A stretch of DNA of 64,000 bases from Candidatus Electrothrix gigas. GTDB lineage: Bacteria > Desulfobacterota > Desulfobulbia > Desulfobulbales > Desulfobulbaceae. Location: positions 1 to 64,000 of the forward strand of contig QYLO01000007.1 in the NCBI GenBank assembly GCA_022766165.1, read 5' to 3'. The position numbers and the translations under genes were made by a program. This document shows positions 26,830 through 36,401 of the stretch, in pieces. Positions within the stretch are counted from its first letter, which is position 1, and each line of letters starts with the position of its first letter. The notes beneath the pieces were generated by a model. The model did no database searches and had not been told where the DNA came from. It was given only the letters and a program-made list of their open reading frames with translations.

Positions 26830-27693
26830 TTGTCAGCTAAGAAAAAAGATACAGCAGTTGAAGTTGATCCCTTTAACTTGGCATTTTTGACCTCTCAGGT
26901 GCGGAACCATCTTGCCTTTCATCAAGAAATGGGGCTGAATACCTACCCATCTGGACCAAAATTAGAGCAGTTCCTTGCCCGGGTACCGAGACAGCAGGGA
27001 AGGGGACAGCAGGAAAATCATCCTGAACATTCGCAACCCGTTGCACCAGTTGTACCTCATGCACCGCCTGCTCATCATCCTGGAAAATCATCAATCAGCC
27101 TGCAAACTCTTGAGCAACAGCTTGAGGCGTTCAATCAGGAAATCGTACAGTGTTGTTGCTGTTCTTCTGGGTCTTCTGTCCGAAAAAAAATATTAGGGCA
27201 GGGCGGACCAAGACCCCGATTATGCGTGCTAGGGGATTATTTTCTCGGTACCCCAAAAGATACCCTGTTGTGGGGTAAGGAAGAGGATGCTATGCTCTGG
27301 AGAATGATGCAGGCCATAGGTCTTGAGCAGGAAGCAGTTTATGTCACCAATGCAATCAAATGTCCGCAGCCAGCTTTTGTTCAATCGGGATCGCCACAGG
27401 CGCAAGCCTGTTCTTCACGTATGGAAAAAGAACTCCAGATCATTCAACCTGAAGTCATCTGTGTTATGGGTGATACAGCTCTTCAGATTTTACTCAAAAC
27501 CAAGGCCCCGCTGGTGCGCTTGCGAGGAAAATTTCATACCTATCGTTATCTACATGGAGGAACGGTCAAGATCATGCCGACATATCATCCTCGGTTACTT
27601 GTGCAGTATCCTGAGATGAAAATGGCTACCTGGAAGGATCTGCAGGCTGTGCAGAGGTTTTTGCAAACAAGGTCTCCTGATACTGTTCAATAA
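26830..27693 (+). CDS. Uracil-DNA glycosylase superfamily protein (family 4-like, divergent)
   Basis: This 287-residue protein has an N-terminal region of about 90 residues that is not conserved, then a UDG fold: PRPRLCVLGDYFLGTPKD (motif 1 divergent from GEAPG), VYVTNAIKCPQP, LQIIQPEVICVMGDTALQIL and MPTYHPRLLVQYPEMK (the active-site HP motif). Cysteines in QCCCCSSGSS, IKCPQP and QACSS can supply the [4Fe-4S] cluster ligands of family 4 enzymes. It would remove uracil from DNA in base-excision repair. The start is a TTG with GGAG upstream. Its last 68 bases overlap rmlD tail to tail. Confidence 0.85.
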   Translation: MSAKKKDTAVEVDPFNLAFLTSQVRNHLAFHQEMGLNTYPSGPKLEQFLARVPRQQGRGQQENHPEHSQPVAPVVPHAPPAHHPGKSSISLQTLEQQLEAFNQEIVQCCCCSSGSSVRKKILGQGGPRPRLCVLGDYFLGTPKDTLLWGKEEDAMLWRMMQAIGLEQEAVYVTNAIKCPQPAFVQSGSPQAQACSSRMEKELQIIQPEVICVMGDTALQILLKTKAPLVRLRGKFHTYRYLHGGTVKIMPTYHPRLLVQYPEMKMATWKDLQAVQRFLQTRSPDTVQ

Positions 27694-28561
27694 AGGCATC
27701 AATATCCTGCTGCCATCCCTGCATCAGGTTTACGTTATGTTCTTTTAATACCTTGTTTTCCAAGATAGAGTTAGCAGGACGAAGAGCCGGAGTAGGGTAT
27801 TGCGCTGTGGTACAGGGTTCAAGAGAGACGTCGATCCCCAGAGATTCGAGAAAATACTTTGCTCCCTCATACCAGGTGCCAAAACCCTCAGCCGTGGCAT
27901 GGGCAATGCCAGTAAGTTGTGCAGAGAGGAGCCTGTCAATTTGACGGGCCAAGGTCATGGTCCAGGTGAGTGACCCGTACTGATCGTTGACAACCCTGAT
28001 GCTTTGTTTCGTGGCTTGTTGTTCATTCGTCTTTGCTAACCGCAACATAGTTTTGAGAAAGTTATTCCCACCCATCCCGTAAAGCCAAGAGGTACGCAGG
28101 ATAAGAAAGTTATCCATATTTTCTGCGATTGCCTGCTCCCCAGCCAGTTTGCTTTTTCCGTACATAGAGAGCGGATGAACAGGTTCTTGCTCTGTGTACG
28201 GTTCAGGAATCGGTTTGTCACCGGCAAAGACATAATCGGTTGATATATGAATAAGCCGTGCGCCTTGTTCAGCACAGACTTGAGCCAAGTGTGCCGCTCC
28301 CTGCGCATTAACAGCCCAGCAGAGATCCTGCTCGTTTTCGTCTTCACATGTATCTACCCCAGTATAGGCAGCACAGTTGACCACCACGTCTGGTTGCAGA
28401 GCCTGTATTTCACGTTGAACCTGATCAAACTGGGTGATATTGAGTTGCCCTGATGTACGGCCATACACGCTATAATTATTATAGTTTGTATGATTTTGCC
28501 CTATGACCTTGAGACAGTCCTGCCCCAGTTGGCCGCCAGCACCTGTTATTAAAATTTTCAT
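27626..28561 (-). CDS. rmlD: dTDP-4-dehydrorhamnose reductase
   Basis: RmlD makes dTDP-L-rhamnose, the last step of that sugar's synthesis. The 311-residue SDR protein has GAGGQLGQDCL, the VVNCAAYTGVDTCEDE segment, ISTDYVFAGDKP, the YGKSK catalytic pair and LRTSWLYG. It is 12 bp downstream of rmlA in the same direction. The end overlaps the glycosylase gene by 68 bp. rmlB and rmlC are not in the window. Confidence 0.96.
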   Translation of the reverse strand: MKILITGAGGQLGQDCLKVIGQNHTNYNNYSVYGRTSGQLNITQFDQVQREIQALQPDVVVNCAAYTGVDTCEDENEQDLCWAVNAQGAAHLAQVCAEQGARLIHISTDYVFAGDKPIPEPYTEQEPVHPLSMYGKSKLAGEQAIAENMDNFLILRTSWLYGMGGNNFLKTMLRLAKTNEQQATKQSIRVVNDQYGSLTWTMTLARQIDRLLSAQLTGIAHATAEGFGTWYEGAKYFLESLGIDVSLEPCTTAQYPTPALRPANSILENKVLKEHNVNLMQGWQQDIDAFIEQYQETLFAKTSAQPADPSR

Positions 28562-28573
28562 TGTATTTTAGTT

Positions 28574-29452
28574 CTACGTGAGTGCGTCCTCTTCTAGGAT
28601 GGACAGCAAATATTGACCGTATTGATTTTTCAGCATGGATGCAGCAAGGTTAGCAACCTGTTCTGCTGTAATATACCCCTGCCTGTAGGCAATCTCTTCA
28701 ACACAGGCAATTTTAAGCCCTTGACGGTCTTGGACAGCCTGCACATAACTTGATGCCTGTTGCAAGGATTCATGGGTTCCAGTATCGAGCCAGCAAAAAC
28801 CTCGCCCTAACAGTTCTACAGTCAGCTTTCCCTGTTGCAAATAGCAGGAGTTAATATCTGTAATCTCAAGCTCACCCCGTGGTGAGGGTTGAATGGAAGC
28901 GGCAATATCCACCACAGTATTATCATAAAAATACAGGCCTGGTACAGCATACCGTGACCGAGGCTGTTTAGGTTTTTCTTCAATGCCAATTACCCTTCTC
29001 TTTTTATCAAACTCGACAACGCCATAGCGTTCAGGATCTTTGACAAGATATCCAAAGATAATCCCACCGTCTGTTATTTTACTGCACCGCTGGACGATCC
29101 CGGCAAACCCTTGCCCAAAAAAAATATTATCTCCCAGAACCAGAGCAACTGGCTCATTACCAATAAATTCTTTGCCAATCAAAAATGCCTGGGCTAGCCC
29201 TTCTGGACGGGGTTGTTCAGCATAGGAAAGATGTATACCAAGCTGTTGACCATCGCCAAAGAGGTCAATAAATCGGGGTAAATCGTTTGGGGTAGAGATG
29301 ATTAAAATATCCCGTATTCCTGAGAGCATAAGGACAGAGAGAGGGTAATAGATCATCGGCTTATCATACACAGGTATCAGTTGTTTACTCATCACCTTGG
29401 TTAATGGATAAAGACGGGTTCCTGAACCACCTGCAAGAATAATACCTTTCAT
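28574..29452 (-). CDS. rmlA: Glucose-1-phosphate thymidylyltransferase
   Basis: RmlA makes dTDP-glucose from glucose-1-phosphate and dTTP. From ATG 29452 the product is 292 residues, with [65 protein letters not shown] and [12 protein letters not shown], all diagnostic. The upstream extension to 29497 has no support. It forms an operon with rmlD, feeding rhamnose to polysaccharide genes such as the GT2 gene in this window. Confidence 0.97.
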   Translation of the reverse strand: MKGIILAGGSGTRLYPLTKVMSKQLIPVYDKPMIYYPLSVLMLSGIRDILIISTPNDLPRFIDLFGDGQQLGIHLSYAEQPRPEGLAQAFLIGKEFIGNEPVALVLGDNIFFGQGFAGIVQRCSKITDGGIIFGYLVKDPERYGVVEFDKKRRVIGIEEKPKQPRSRYAVPGLYFYDNTVVDIAASIQPSPRGELEITDINSCYLQQGKLTVELLGRGFCWLDTGTHESLQQASSYVQAVQDRQGLKIACVEEIAYRQGYITAEQVANLAASMLKNQYGQYLLSILEEDALT

Positions 29453-29550
29453 TTTTTCTCCAAATTTCTCCAACCACCTGAAAGCTGCTTGCCTCAAAGG
29501 CGGATTGTATGCTATGAATTATGTATTCCTTATTTTCTGTATTTTCCTTA

Positions 29551-29578
29551 TTGCTCACATGTTAGAGTTGAGTATAAC
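29551..29578 (+). promoter_or_regulatory. Weak sigma70-like promoter before the phosphohexomutase gene
   Basis: TTGCTC (29551-29556) and TATAAC (29573-29578) with a 16-base spacer lie 67 bases upstream of the ATG at 29646. The -10 box is good and the -35 is weak. Confidence 0.3.
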
Positions 29579-29645
29579 GTATTTCTTTTGGTTGTTCAAA
29601 ATTTGTTTGTTAAAATATTTTCATTTTCTTACTTAGAGGTCAGTT

Positions 29646-31019
29646 ATGTCGGAATCGCTCAAATGTTTTACTGCCTATGATGTCCGGGGACGTGTACCGG
29701 AAGAGCTGAATAATGATATTGCCGCCCGTATTGGGCTGGCCTTTTGCCGACAAATTGATGCAGGCAAGATCGTTATCGGGCATGATATTCGCCTATCCAG
29801 TCCAGATATCAGTGAACATCTCTGCCAGATCCTCACCCGCGCAGGTATTGATGTTGTTGATATCGGACTGTGCTGTACAGAAGAGGTGTATTTTGCCGTC
29901 TTTGATGGAGAAAACAACGGAGTGGATGGCGGTATCATGGTAACAGCCAGTCATAACCCTGCTGATTATAATGGGATGAAATTTGTTGCTCAAGGTGCCC
30001 GGCCTGTATCTTCGGACTCAGGGCTGTTAGAGGTGGCCCAAAGAGCTGCTTCTGAGGATTGGTACAACAGATCCTTACCTCAACAACCAGACCATATTGG
30101 CCGGCACAGTAAGATGCCGAATAAATATAAATATATCTCGCAATTAGTTTCTACTCTTGATAAAGATAGTCTTGAGCCTTTGAAGATTGTTATCAATGCG
30201 GGCAATGGGTGCGCTGGACCAGTGATTGATCTTTTGCAACAGCACCTTCCTTTTACGTTTATTATGCTCAATCATGAGCCAGACGGTAGTTTTCCCAAGG
30301 GCGTGCCAAATCCTCTTTTGCCAGAGAACCGGGAGGAGACAGCTCAGGCTGTACGTACACACAAGGCAGATCTTGGCATAGCCTGGGACGGAGACGCTGA
30401 TCGCTGTTTCTTTTTTGATGAAAATGGTCGTTTTATTGAAGGCTATTATATTGTTGGTCTGTTAGCCGCTGCCATACTCAAACGCCATCCCGGTGCAACT
30501 ATCCTGCATGATCCCCGACTGATTTGGAATACGCAGGAAATTGTTCAGGCCGCTGGTGGCACGCCGATTATGACCAAAACAGGGCATGCCTTTATTAAAG
30601 AGGCTATGCGCCAAAAGCAGGCTGTGTATGGGGGCGAGATGTCAGCCCACCACTATTTTCAGGGATTTGGTTGCTGTGATTCTGGTATGTTGCCTTGGCT
30701 GCTGGTTGCCCAGCTCATCTGTCAGCAAAAAACCTCCCTGTCTGCGCTGGTTAATCAACAGATGCAGGCCTATCCGGTCAGTGGTGAAATTAACTCCACA
30801 GTGGCTGATCCTGATATGACAATTCAACAGATAGAAGAACAGTATCATGATGGCGAAAAAGATTATACGGATGGACTTTCTGTTGCCTATCTAAATTTTC
30901 GTTTTAACCTTCGGAAATCTAATACTGAGCCGGTGTTGCGCCTTAACGTAGAAACCCGTGCCGATCCCGAGCTGTTACAGGAAAAAACAGAGGAGCTGCT
31001 GGCCCTGATCCGAACCTGA
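29646..31019 (+). CDS. Phosphomannomutase/phosphoglucomutase
   Basis: This 457-residue alpha-D-phosphohexomutase would convert mannose-6-phosphate to mannose-1-phosphate (and possibly the glucose pair). Seen are FTAYDVRGRVPEELN, the active-site phosphoserine loop MVTASHNPADYNGMKF, the metal loop AWDGDADRCFFFDE and the substrate loop GGEMSAHHYF. It resembles the AlgC/CpsG type. The next gene makes GDP-mannose, so mannose-1-phosphate is the likely product in this context. Confidence 0.93.
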   Translation: MSESLKCFTAYDVRGRVPEELNNDIAARIGLAFCRQIDAGKIVIGHDIRLSSPDISEHLCQILTRAGIDVVDIGLCCTEEVYFAVFDGENNGVDGGIMVTASHNPADYNGMKFVAQGARPVSSDSGLLEVAQRAASEDWYNRSLPQQPDHIGRHSKMPNKYKYISQLVSTLDKDSLEPLKIVINAGNGCAGPVIDLLQQHLPFTFIMLNHEPDGSFPKGVPNPLLPENREETAQAVRTHKADLGIAWDGDADRCFFFDENGRFIEGYYIVGLLAAAILKRHPGATILHDPRLIWNTQEIVQAAGGTPIMTKTGHAFIKEAMRQKQAVYGGEMSAHHYFQGFGCCDSGMLPWLLVAQLICQQKTSLSALVNQQMQAYPVSGEINSTVADPDMTIQQIEEQYHDGEKDYTDGLSVAYLNFRFNLRKSNTEPVLRLNVETRADPELLQEKTEELLALIRT

Positions 31020-31086
31020 TGCCGTAGGGCAGGGCGTGCCGTATCTCATACAATACAACATCTTATTAACTCATAACACTATTACT

Positions 31087-32514
31087 ATGCAAATCCAACC
31101 CGTTATTCTGGCCGGTGGCACTGGCACTCGTCTCTGGCCCCTTTCCCGTGAACTGTATCCAAAACAGCTTCTCAGTCTGATCGGCGAGCATTCGCTCCTG
31201 CAAACAACCCTTATCCGGGTCAGCCTGATTCCAGATGCCTTGCCCCCGCTTATCGTTGTGGGTGAAGAACACCGTTTTCTGACCCGTACCCAGGTGGAAG
31301 AGCTGAACCTGTTCAAAGACTATCAGCTTCTTCTCGAACCTCTTGGGAAAGACACGGCTCCAGCTGTTTGCGGGGCAGCTCTATTTGCTCAACAGAAAGC
31401 ACAACAACAAAAACAGGAGAATGAAGATATCCTGTTACTGGTCCTGCCAGCAGACCATCTTATTGCCCGACCAGATGACTTTGTTGCCGCAGTATTACGG
31501 GCAAAAAAACTTGCCAAGCAGGGCAACCTTGCAACCTTTGGAATTGTGCCGGATCGTCCTGAAACAGGATACGGTTATATTCGCAAGGGAAAAAAGCACA
31601 CTGTCCAGTCCTTTGTAGAAAAACCAGATCTGGCAACAGCAAAAAAATATATTGCTGATAATAACTATTTTTGGAATAGCGGTATGTTTGCCTTTCCAGC
31701 CAGTCTTCTCTTAGCTGAACTGCATGAACACGTCCCCAGCATTGTAACCTGTATGCAAGAGGCCGTTGCAAAGGGGACACCTGACGGCGTATTTTTCCGA
31801 TTTGATCCCAGGGCGATGCAAGAAAGTCCTGCTGATTCTATTGATTATGCACTGATGGAAAAGACCAGTCAAGCAGTGGTGGTTGAGGCAGATTTTGGCT
31901 GGAATGATATTGGTTCGTGGCAGGCTCTCTGGGACGTCACAGAAAAAGATCAAGCTGGCAATGTGGTGAGTGGTGATGTATTGCTTGAGGACGTGGAAAA
32001 TTGCCTTATCCGTTCTGAAGACACCTTGCTGGCTGCCATTGGTTTACGGGATACCCTGATCGTGGAGACCGCAGATGCTGTTTTGGTTGCGCCTATGCAC
32101 CGAGCGCAGGATGTAAAAAAGATTGTCAAGAGAATCAAAAAACAGCGGCGGAGCGAATTTCACAGCCACCGGACAGTCTATCGTCCTTGGGGCAGTTATA
32201 CCACCTTAGAGATGCATGATCGTTTTCAAATTAAACGCATTACGGTAACGCCAGGAGCCCGTCTGTCCTCGCAAATGCATCATCATCGTCATGAACATTG
32301 GGTTGTGGTACGGGGGACAGCTCGGGTGGAAAACGGTGATCAGGATATCCTGCTCCGGGAAGATGAATCAACCTATATTCCGCTTGGAACCACGCATCGG
32401 TTAGAAAATCCAGGGGTGATTCCTCTGGAGTTGATTGAGATTCAAATAGGAAGCTACCTTGGTGAAGATGATATTGTCCGCTTTGATGACGAATACGGTC
32501 GAAATGCGAGCTGA
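31087..32514 (+). CDS. manC: Mannose-1-phosphate guanylyltransferase / mannose-6-phosphate isomerase
   Basis: ManC makes GDP-mannose; bifunctional forms also isomerise fructose-6-phosphate. From ATG 31087 the product is 475 residues. The N-terminal nucleotidyltransferase has VILAGGTGTRLWPLSRELYP, PLGKDTAPAVCGAAL, FVEKPDLATAKKYI and DFGWNDIGSWQAL. The C-terminal cupin has YRPWGSYTTLEMHDRFQIKR and MHHHRHEHWVVVRG. ATG 31087 begins close to family starts; GTG 31036 would add 17 residues. It sits 68 bp after the phosphohexomutase, and both likely serve GDP-mannose for surface glycans. Confidence 0.95.
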   Translation: MQIQPVILAGGTGTRLWPLSRELYPKQLLSLIGEHSLLQTTLIRVSLIPDALPPLIVVGEEHRFLTRTQVEELNLFKDYQLLLEPLGKDTAPAVCGAALFAQQKAQQQKQENEDILLLVLPADHLIARPDDFVAAVLRAKKLAKQGNLATFGIVPDRPETGYGYIRKGKKHTVQSFVEKPDLATAKKYIADNNYFWNSGMFAFPASLLLAELHEHVPSIVTCMQEAVAKGTPDGVFFRFDPRAMQESPADSIDYALMEKTSQAVVVEADFGWNDIGSWQALWDVTEKDQAGNVVSGDVLLEDVENCLIRSEDTLLAAIGLRDTLIVETADAVLVAPMHRAQDVKKIVKRIKKQRRSEFHSHRTVYRPWGSYTTLEMHDRFQIKRITVTPGARLSSQMHHHRHEHWVVVRGTARVENGDQDILLREDESTYIPLGTTHRLENPGVIPLELIEIQIGSYLGEDDIVRFDDEYGRNAS

Positions 32515-32544
32515 ATAATTTTTTACAAAAAGGTTATATCCTTT

Positions 32545-33624
32545 ATGATCAACACCTCAAACACCGTAACCTCTCAAACAGTAGGCGTTGCCATGAGTGG
32601 CGGCGTTGACTCCACTGTTGCTGCGGCAATGTTACTTGAACAGGGATACGCTGTTCATGGCTTTTTTATGAAGCTCCCCTTACCAGGAGTCAATGAGCAA
32701 ATCCGCAAGGTGCAAGAGGTTGCTGACCGCCTCCTTATCCCTCTGTATTTTGTGGACATGGAAAAGGAGTTTACAGCAAGAGTTATCAACTATTTTTGCC
32801 ATGAATACCGCCAGGGGCGCACGCCAAATCCCTGTGTAGTCTGCAATCAAGCTATCAAATTTGGCCTGCTCACCAAGGCAATGCGTACCCAGGGAATAGA
32901 CAGAACAGCAAGCGGTCATTATGTGGGAATAGCACAGATAGCACAGCATAGGGAAACACCTCTTCTTCAAAGAGGGAAGGATCTGAAAAAGGATCAATCG
33001 TATTTTCTCTGCCGACTTTCCTCGCAGCAGTTGCAACAGAGTCTCTTTCCTCTTGCTGGGTATCTCAAGAAAGAGATTCTTCTTCAGGCAAAGGATTTGG
33101 GATTTACTCATTTTGAGGGAGATGAGAGCCAAGATGTCTGTTTCCTTGCCCCAAAAAACAAGCAGGACAAACAGGATCTGGCCTCCTTTCTCGGTCAACA
33201 GGGGATACTGGGGATGAAAGGAGAAATTGTTACACAAGATGGTCAGGTTATGGGTACCCATGAGGGCATCTGGAAATATACCGTAGGACAGCGGAGAGGA
33301 CTTGGTCTACCTGATGCAACACCTTGGTACGTGATTGGACTGCATGCCGACAGGAACCAAGTTATCATCGGCAAAAATGATGCGCTGTTCCGCCGGGAAC
33401 TCACTCTTTCCGATATGCAATGGCAGCTAGAGTTACCGATTCCTTGGCAGGGAAAAGTACAGCTTCGCTCGTGCCATCAGGCAGCGGCGGCGGAAGTACG
33501 GCCTACGGAGAACGGAAACTGGCGGGTCTGCTTTCAAGCACCTCAGCGAGCGGTGACACCAGGGCAATTTGCGGTGCTGTATCAAGACGATCTGGTGGTG
33601 GGGTCAGGTGTGATAGTACGCTAA
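32545..33624 (+). CDS. mnmA: tRNA-specific 2-thiouridylase
   Basis: MnmA puts sulfur on U34 of tRNAs for Lys, Glu and Gln. The 359-residue protein has the PP-loop VAMSGGVDSTVAAAML, the catalytic Cys in PCVVCNQAIKFG and the second in ESQDVCFLA, plus KYTVGQRRGLGLP and the C-terminal barrel ending GSGVIVR. It is 30 bp after manC, so it may be co-transcribed with the sugar genes, but the functions are not linked. Confidence 0.96.
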   Translation: MINTSNTVTSQTVGVAMSGGVDSTVAAAMLLEQGYAVHGFFMKLPLPGVNEQIRKVQEVADRLLIPLYFVDMEKEFTARVINYFCHEYRQGRTPNPCVVCNQAIKFGLLTKAMRTQGIDRTASGHYVGIAQIAQHRETPLLQRGKDLKKDQSYFLCRLSSQQLQQSLFPLAGYLKKEILLQAKDLGFTHFEGDESQDVCFLAPKNKQDKQDLASFLGQQGILGMKGEIVTQDGQVMGTHEGIWKYTVGQRRGLGLPDATPWYVIGLHADRNQVIIGKNDALFRRELTLSDMQWQLELPIPWQGKVQLRSCHQAAAAEVRPTENGNWRVCFQAPQRAVTPGQFAVLYQDDLVVGSGVIVR

Positions 33625-33675
33625 AAACCTCATTATCTGATCATCTACTGAAAGATTGCCATAATAGCTTTCATA

Positions 33676-33692
33676 TACGGTAATATACCGTA
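33676..33692. repeat. Short palindrome between mnmA and the cNMP-binding gene
   Basis: TACGGTA (33676-33682) and TACCGTA (33686-33692) are separated by three bases. It could be an operator or a weak transcription end signal; no neighbouring T-run is seen. Confidence 0.3.
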
Positions 33693-33745
33693 AGGCACCT
33701 CAATCGTGGCCTGCTTCAACTCTGACCCCTGACCCACTTGTCATT

Positions 33746-34453
33746 ATGGATTTCATTATGGATTTCATTATGGATTTTATTATGGATTTTATCCAACTTG
33801 ATTATCTGCAACTCTTAGGATTTCTTGCTGCATTTTTGATGTTCTCAACATTTTACATGAAGAACATGATTCCGCTCAGGATCATTGGTATGGCAAGTAA
33901 TATAGCCTTTATTCTCTTTGCCTTTCATTCGGTCCCCAAGGTCATGCCCCTTGTTGTTCTCCACTCTGTCTTGCTGCCCATGAATTTTTTTCGGTTGATT
34001 CAGATGCTCAAACTGATTAAAAAAGTGCAGGCTGCGTCTGAGGATGATATGTCCTTTGAATTTATGATCCCTCATATGCAAAAGGAGATATTTGACAAAG
34101 ATGAAGTGGTTTTTCATCGTGGGGATAAGGCAGATAAGATCTATCTTCTCAAATCAGGCATCCTGACAGTGGATGAACTTGATATTATCATTCAACCAGG
34201 TGAGTTATTTGGAGAAATGGGCGTCTTTGCCAGTGAGCAGTTTCGGTTAGCCACCTTGCGCTGCGGCAGTCAGGTTGAGTTGCTGTCCATGACTGATACA
34301 GATATTAAACAGCTTTATTATCAAAATCCAGAATTTGGCTTTTATTTGATTCAGTTGCTCTTAAAACGATTTTCTCAAAACGAAGGCCATGGAGAACTGG
34401 TTGAGACGCAGCAGGTTAATCAGGCCAAACATATCAATCATGTTCAAACCTAA
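33746..34453 (+). CDS. Membrane protein with cyclic-nucleotide-binding domain
   Basis: The 235-residue product begins with four in-frame copies of MDFI (12-bp direct repeats, 33746-33793), each with its own ATG. Two or three transmembrane helices follow (LLGFLAAFLMFSTFY, IIGMASNIAFILFAF, VVLHSVLLPMNFFRL). A Crp-like cNMP-binding domain comes next (EVVFHRGDKADKIYLLKSG, then PGELFGEMGVFAS). No helix-turn-helix is present. It likely responds to a nucleotide signal or to membrane state. Similar membrane cNMP-domain proteins occur in several proteobacteria but have no known function. Confidence 0.85.
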   Translation: MDFIMDFIMDFIMDFIQLDYLQLLGFLAAFLMFSTFYMKNMIPLRIIGMASNIAFILFAFHSVPKVMPLVVLHSVLLPMNFFRLIQMLKLIKKVQAASEDDMSFEFMIPHMQKEIFDKDEVVFHRGDKADKIYLLKSGILTVDELDIIIQPGELFGEMGVFASEQFRLATLRCGSQVELLSMTDTDIKQLYYQNPEFGFYLIQLLLKRFSQNEGHGELVETQQVNQAKHINHVQT

Positions 34454-34634
34454 AAAAAAGGAAGGGGAGGGGGCTGATATGGCTTTATATGGTTTTATGA
34501 GGGTTTGTGATGATTATTCAAGACAACAGTGCTATAATTACACAGCTTGTCTGTGTAATCAACGCTGTGAATCAACCTTATTCCTTGTTATCTCGCCCCA
34601 AAAGGGTGCCCGGGTGGGATGGGAGGTATAAAAC

Positions 34635-35582
34635 ATGATGTCCCTTCCGATCCTTCCACCTCGCCTTCAAGCTGGAGATACTGTAGGCGTTATCTATCCT
34701 GCTGGCCCGGTGCGAGATCAAGCAAGGTTGAAAAATGGCCTGCAAGTTCTTCAAAATATGGGGTTCCGGATCCGTCATTATTCTCCAGAGAATAACGGTC
34801 CAGAGTATCTTGCCACAGATGATGAACATCGAGTCAAAAATTTTTATCGCCTCTGGTCCGATGAACAGGTAAAGGCCCTCATAGCGGCTCGGGGAGGATA
34901 TGGTTGTCTCCGCATCATAGGAAAAATTGATCCAGCGAGACTCCGCTCCCAGCCTAAATGGCTGATTGGTTTTAGTGATTTGACGGTGTTACTCAATGGC
35001 ATCTCCGCAGCCAGTAACCTCGTTACCCTGCATGGGCCTATGATCACTACGCTGGCCAATGCTGATCAGCTCTCCTTGCACCGCTTCAAAGAGGCGTTGG
35101 GGAATATTTTTCAGCCACTGACCCCGGGAAAAGATCTGGAAATCCTGCGTTCAGGTGTAGGAAGAGGGCAGGGCAGACTTGTTGGTGGTAACCTGACCAC
35201 ACTTGTCCATCTGATAGGAACGCCTTGGCAGCCGGATTTTTCTGGTCGCATTCTTTTTCTTGAAGATACTGGTGAACCGCTTTATAAGCTGGATCGGATG
35301 CTCACCCAGCTTGCCTGTTGCGGGTTGCTGGAAGACCTTGCTGGGCTTGCTCTTGGTCTTTTTGATCCTGGTCATTATGATCGTTTGGAGACTCTTCGCC
35401 TCAATGAAGCGGTCTGGAAGCGTGTGTTGGAGTTGACCCAAGGCTGTTCTTACCCGATTTGGGGTGGTCTGCCGATTGGTCATCAGTATAATAACGTGAC
35501 CTTACCTCTTTACATGGAGGCAATTATGGACAACTTGAATGAAAATGTAACCTTTCTACCGCAGAGCTGCCAAGCAGTCTGA
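34635..35582 (+). CDS. LD-carboxypeptidase (peptidase S66 family)
   Basis: The 315-residue cytoplasmic enzyme would remove the terminal D-Ala from murein tetrapeptides during recycling. It carries VGVIYPAGPVRDQARL, RGGYGCLRII, the nucleophile Ser in IGFSDLTVLLN, LHGPM, VGGNLTTL, FLEDTGEPLYKLDRML and the catalytic His in GLPIGHQYNN. The start ATG 34635 is preceded by GGAGG. It is followed after 17 bp by a small membrane gene. Confidence 0.94.
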   Translation: MMSLPILPPRLQAGDTVGVIYPAGPVRDQARLKNGLQVLQNMGFRIRHYSPENNGPEYLATDDEHRVKNFYRLWSDEQVKALIAARGGYGCLRIIGKIDPARLRSQPKWLIGFSDLTVLLNGISAASNLVTLHGPMITTLANADQLSLHRFKEALGNIFQPLTPGKDLEILRSGVGRGQGRLVGGNLTTLVHLIGTPWQPDFSGRILFLEDTGEPLYKLDRMLTQLACCGLLEDLAGLALGLFDPGHYDRLETLRLNEAVWKRVLELTQGCSYPIWGGLPIGHQYNNVTLPLYMEAIMDNLNENVTFLPQSCQAV

Positions 35583-35599
35583 GGTCGTCTGAGGAAATT

Positions 35600-36265
35600 G
35601 TGCGTCTGATGTTTTTTTTTCGCTGTGCCAAGACTGTTATTTTTTTGCTTGTCCTGCTTATTGGCTACGGCTTGACCCTGCTTCCGCTTGGGTTGGTCTG
35701 GCCTCATGTTGCATTGCAACACCTCGTACCAGCTTTGATTGCCTGGGCCATGCTGTACCTTCTCCCTTTTCCTCTTTTTCTAGGTTGGATTCTGCGCCAT
35801 ACATGGTTTTTTAGGGGAAGGGGAGAGCCGGTTTCGCAGGATGAACTTGAGGCACGGCTGCTGCAAGTAAATAATTTTAACACGCCAGTACAGGTGCGAA
35901 AAAAAAAGAATGCAATGTTTTTGAGTTGGCGTTGTGATGATCCAGCGTGGTGTCAGCGGATGTTTATAGCTGGCCTTGAAAAAAAATATGAACTGCATCT
36001 GCAATTTTGTTTTGAAAACAAAACCGTGATTATGCGAGATCGGGTGCAACAGGTTGATTTCTCTCTTTGCCCACTCAAAATGACTTCCGGCCTGATGCAT
36101 TCTGTTCGGTTCTATGCACGCATCAGAACAAAACCAAAATGGCAGTTGAATTTTTTAGAAAAAACGGAACCTTTTGACTACGAATTTCATCCCCAAGAGA
36201 TCAAGTCTCCAGTAGTAAACACTGTTCTTGAAAATGGCTGGAATGTCAGGTTAAGTTTATGGTGA
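35600..36265 (+). CDS. Membrane protein of unknown function
   Basis: A 221-residue protein with two hydrophobic segments at residues about 8-32 (VIFLLVLLIGYGLTLLPLGL) and 42-62 (LIAWAMLYLLPFPLFLGWIL), then a soluble beta-rich region of 150 residues that I do not recognise (WRCDDPAWCQRMF, KKYELHLQFCFEN, FDYEFHPQEIKSP). GTG 35600 has GAGGAA just before it; ATG 35609 is an alternative. Likely co-transcribed with the LD-carboxypeptidase gene. Confidence 0.65.
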   Translation: MRLMFFFRCAKTVIFLLVLLIGYGLTLLPLGLVWPHVALQHLVPALIAWAMLYLLPFPLFLGWILRHTWFFRGRGEPVSQDELEARLLQVNNFNTPVQVRKKKNAMFLSWRCDDPAWCQRMFIAGLEKKYELHLQFCFENKTVIMRDRVQQVDFSLCPLKMTSGLMHSVRFYARIRTKPKWQLNFLEKTEPFDYEFHPQEIKSPVVNTVLENGWNVRLSLW

Positions 36266-36287
36266 AATACCTCTGATCCTTCTCACT

Positions 36288-36311
36288 GTCCCTCATGGAG
36301 AGGAGAGGGAC
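36288..36311 (+). terminator. Hairpin after the small membrane protein gene
   Basis: GTCCCTC (36288-36294) pairs with GAGGGAC (36305-36311) across a 10-base loop, 22 bases past the stop. ACAACAAAA follows instead of a T-run, so it may be a repeat element or a weak terminator. Confidence 0.45.
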
Positions 36312-36401
36312 AACAAAATATGAAAGCCGTTTTAAAAAATTGCTCCGCCAACAGAGTGACAATATATCAACCTGCTGTCGCTCATAACTAAGAGGAATAT
36401 A

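Noticed and set aside
33420-33683. Frame inside and past the mnmA end
   Set aside because: Shadow of mnmA; low-complexity Ser/Gly content only.
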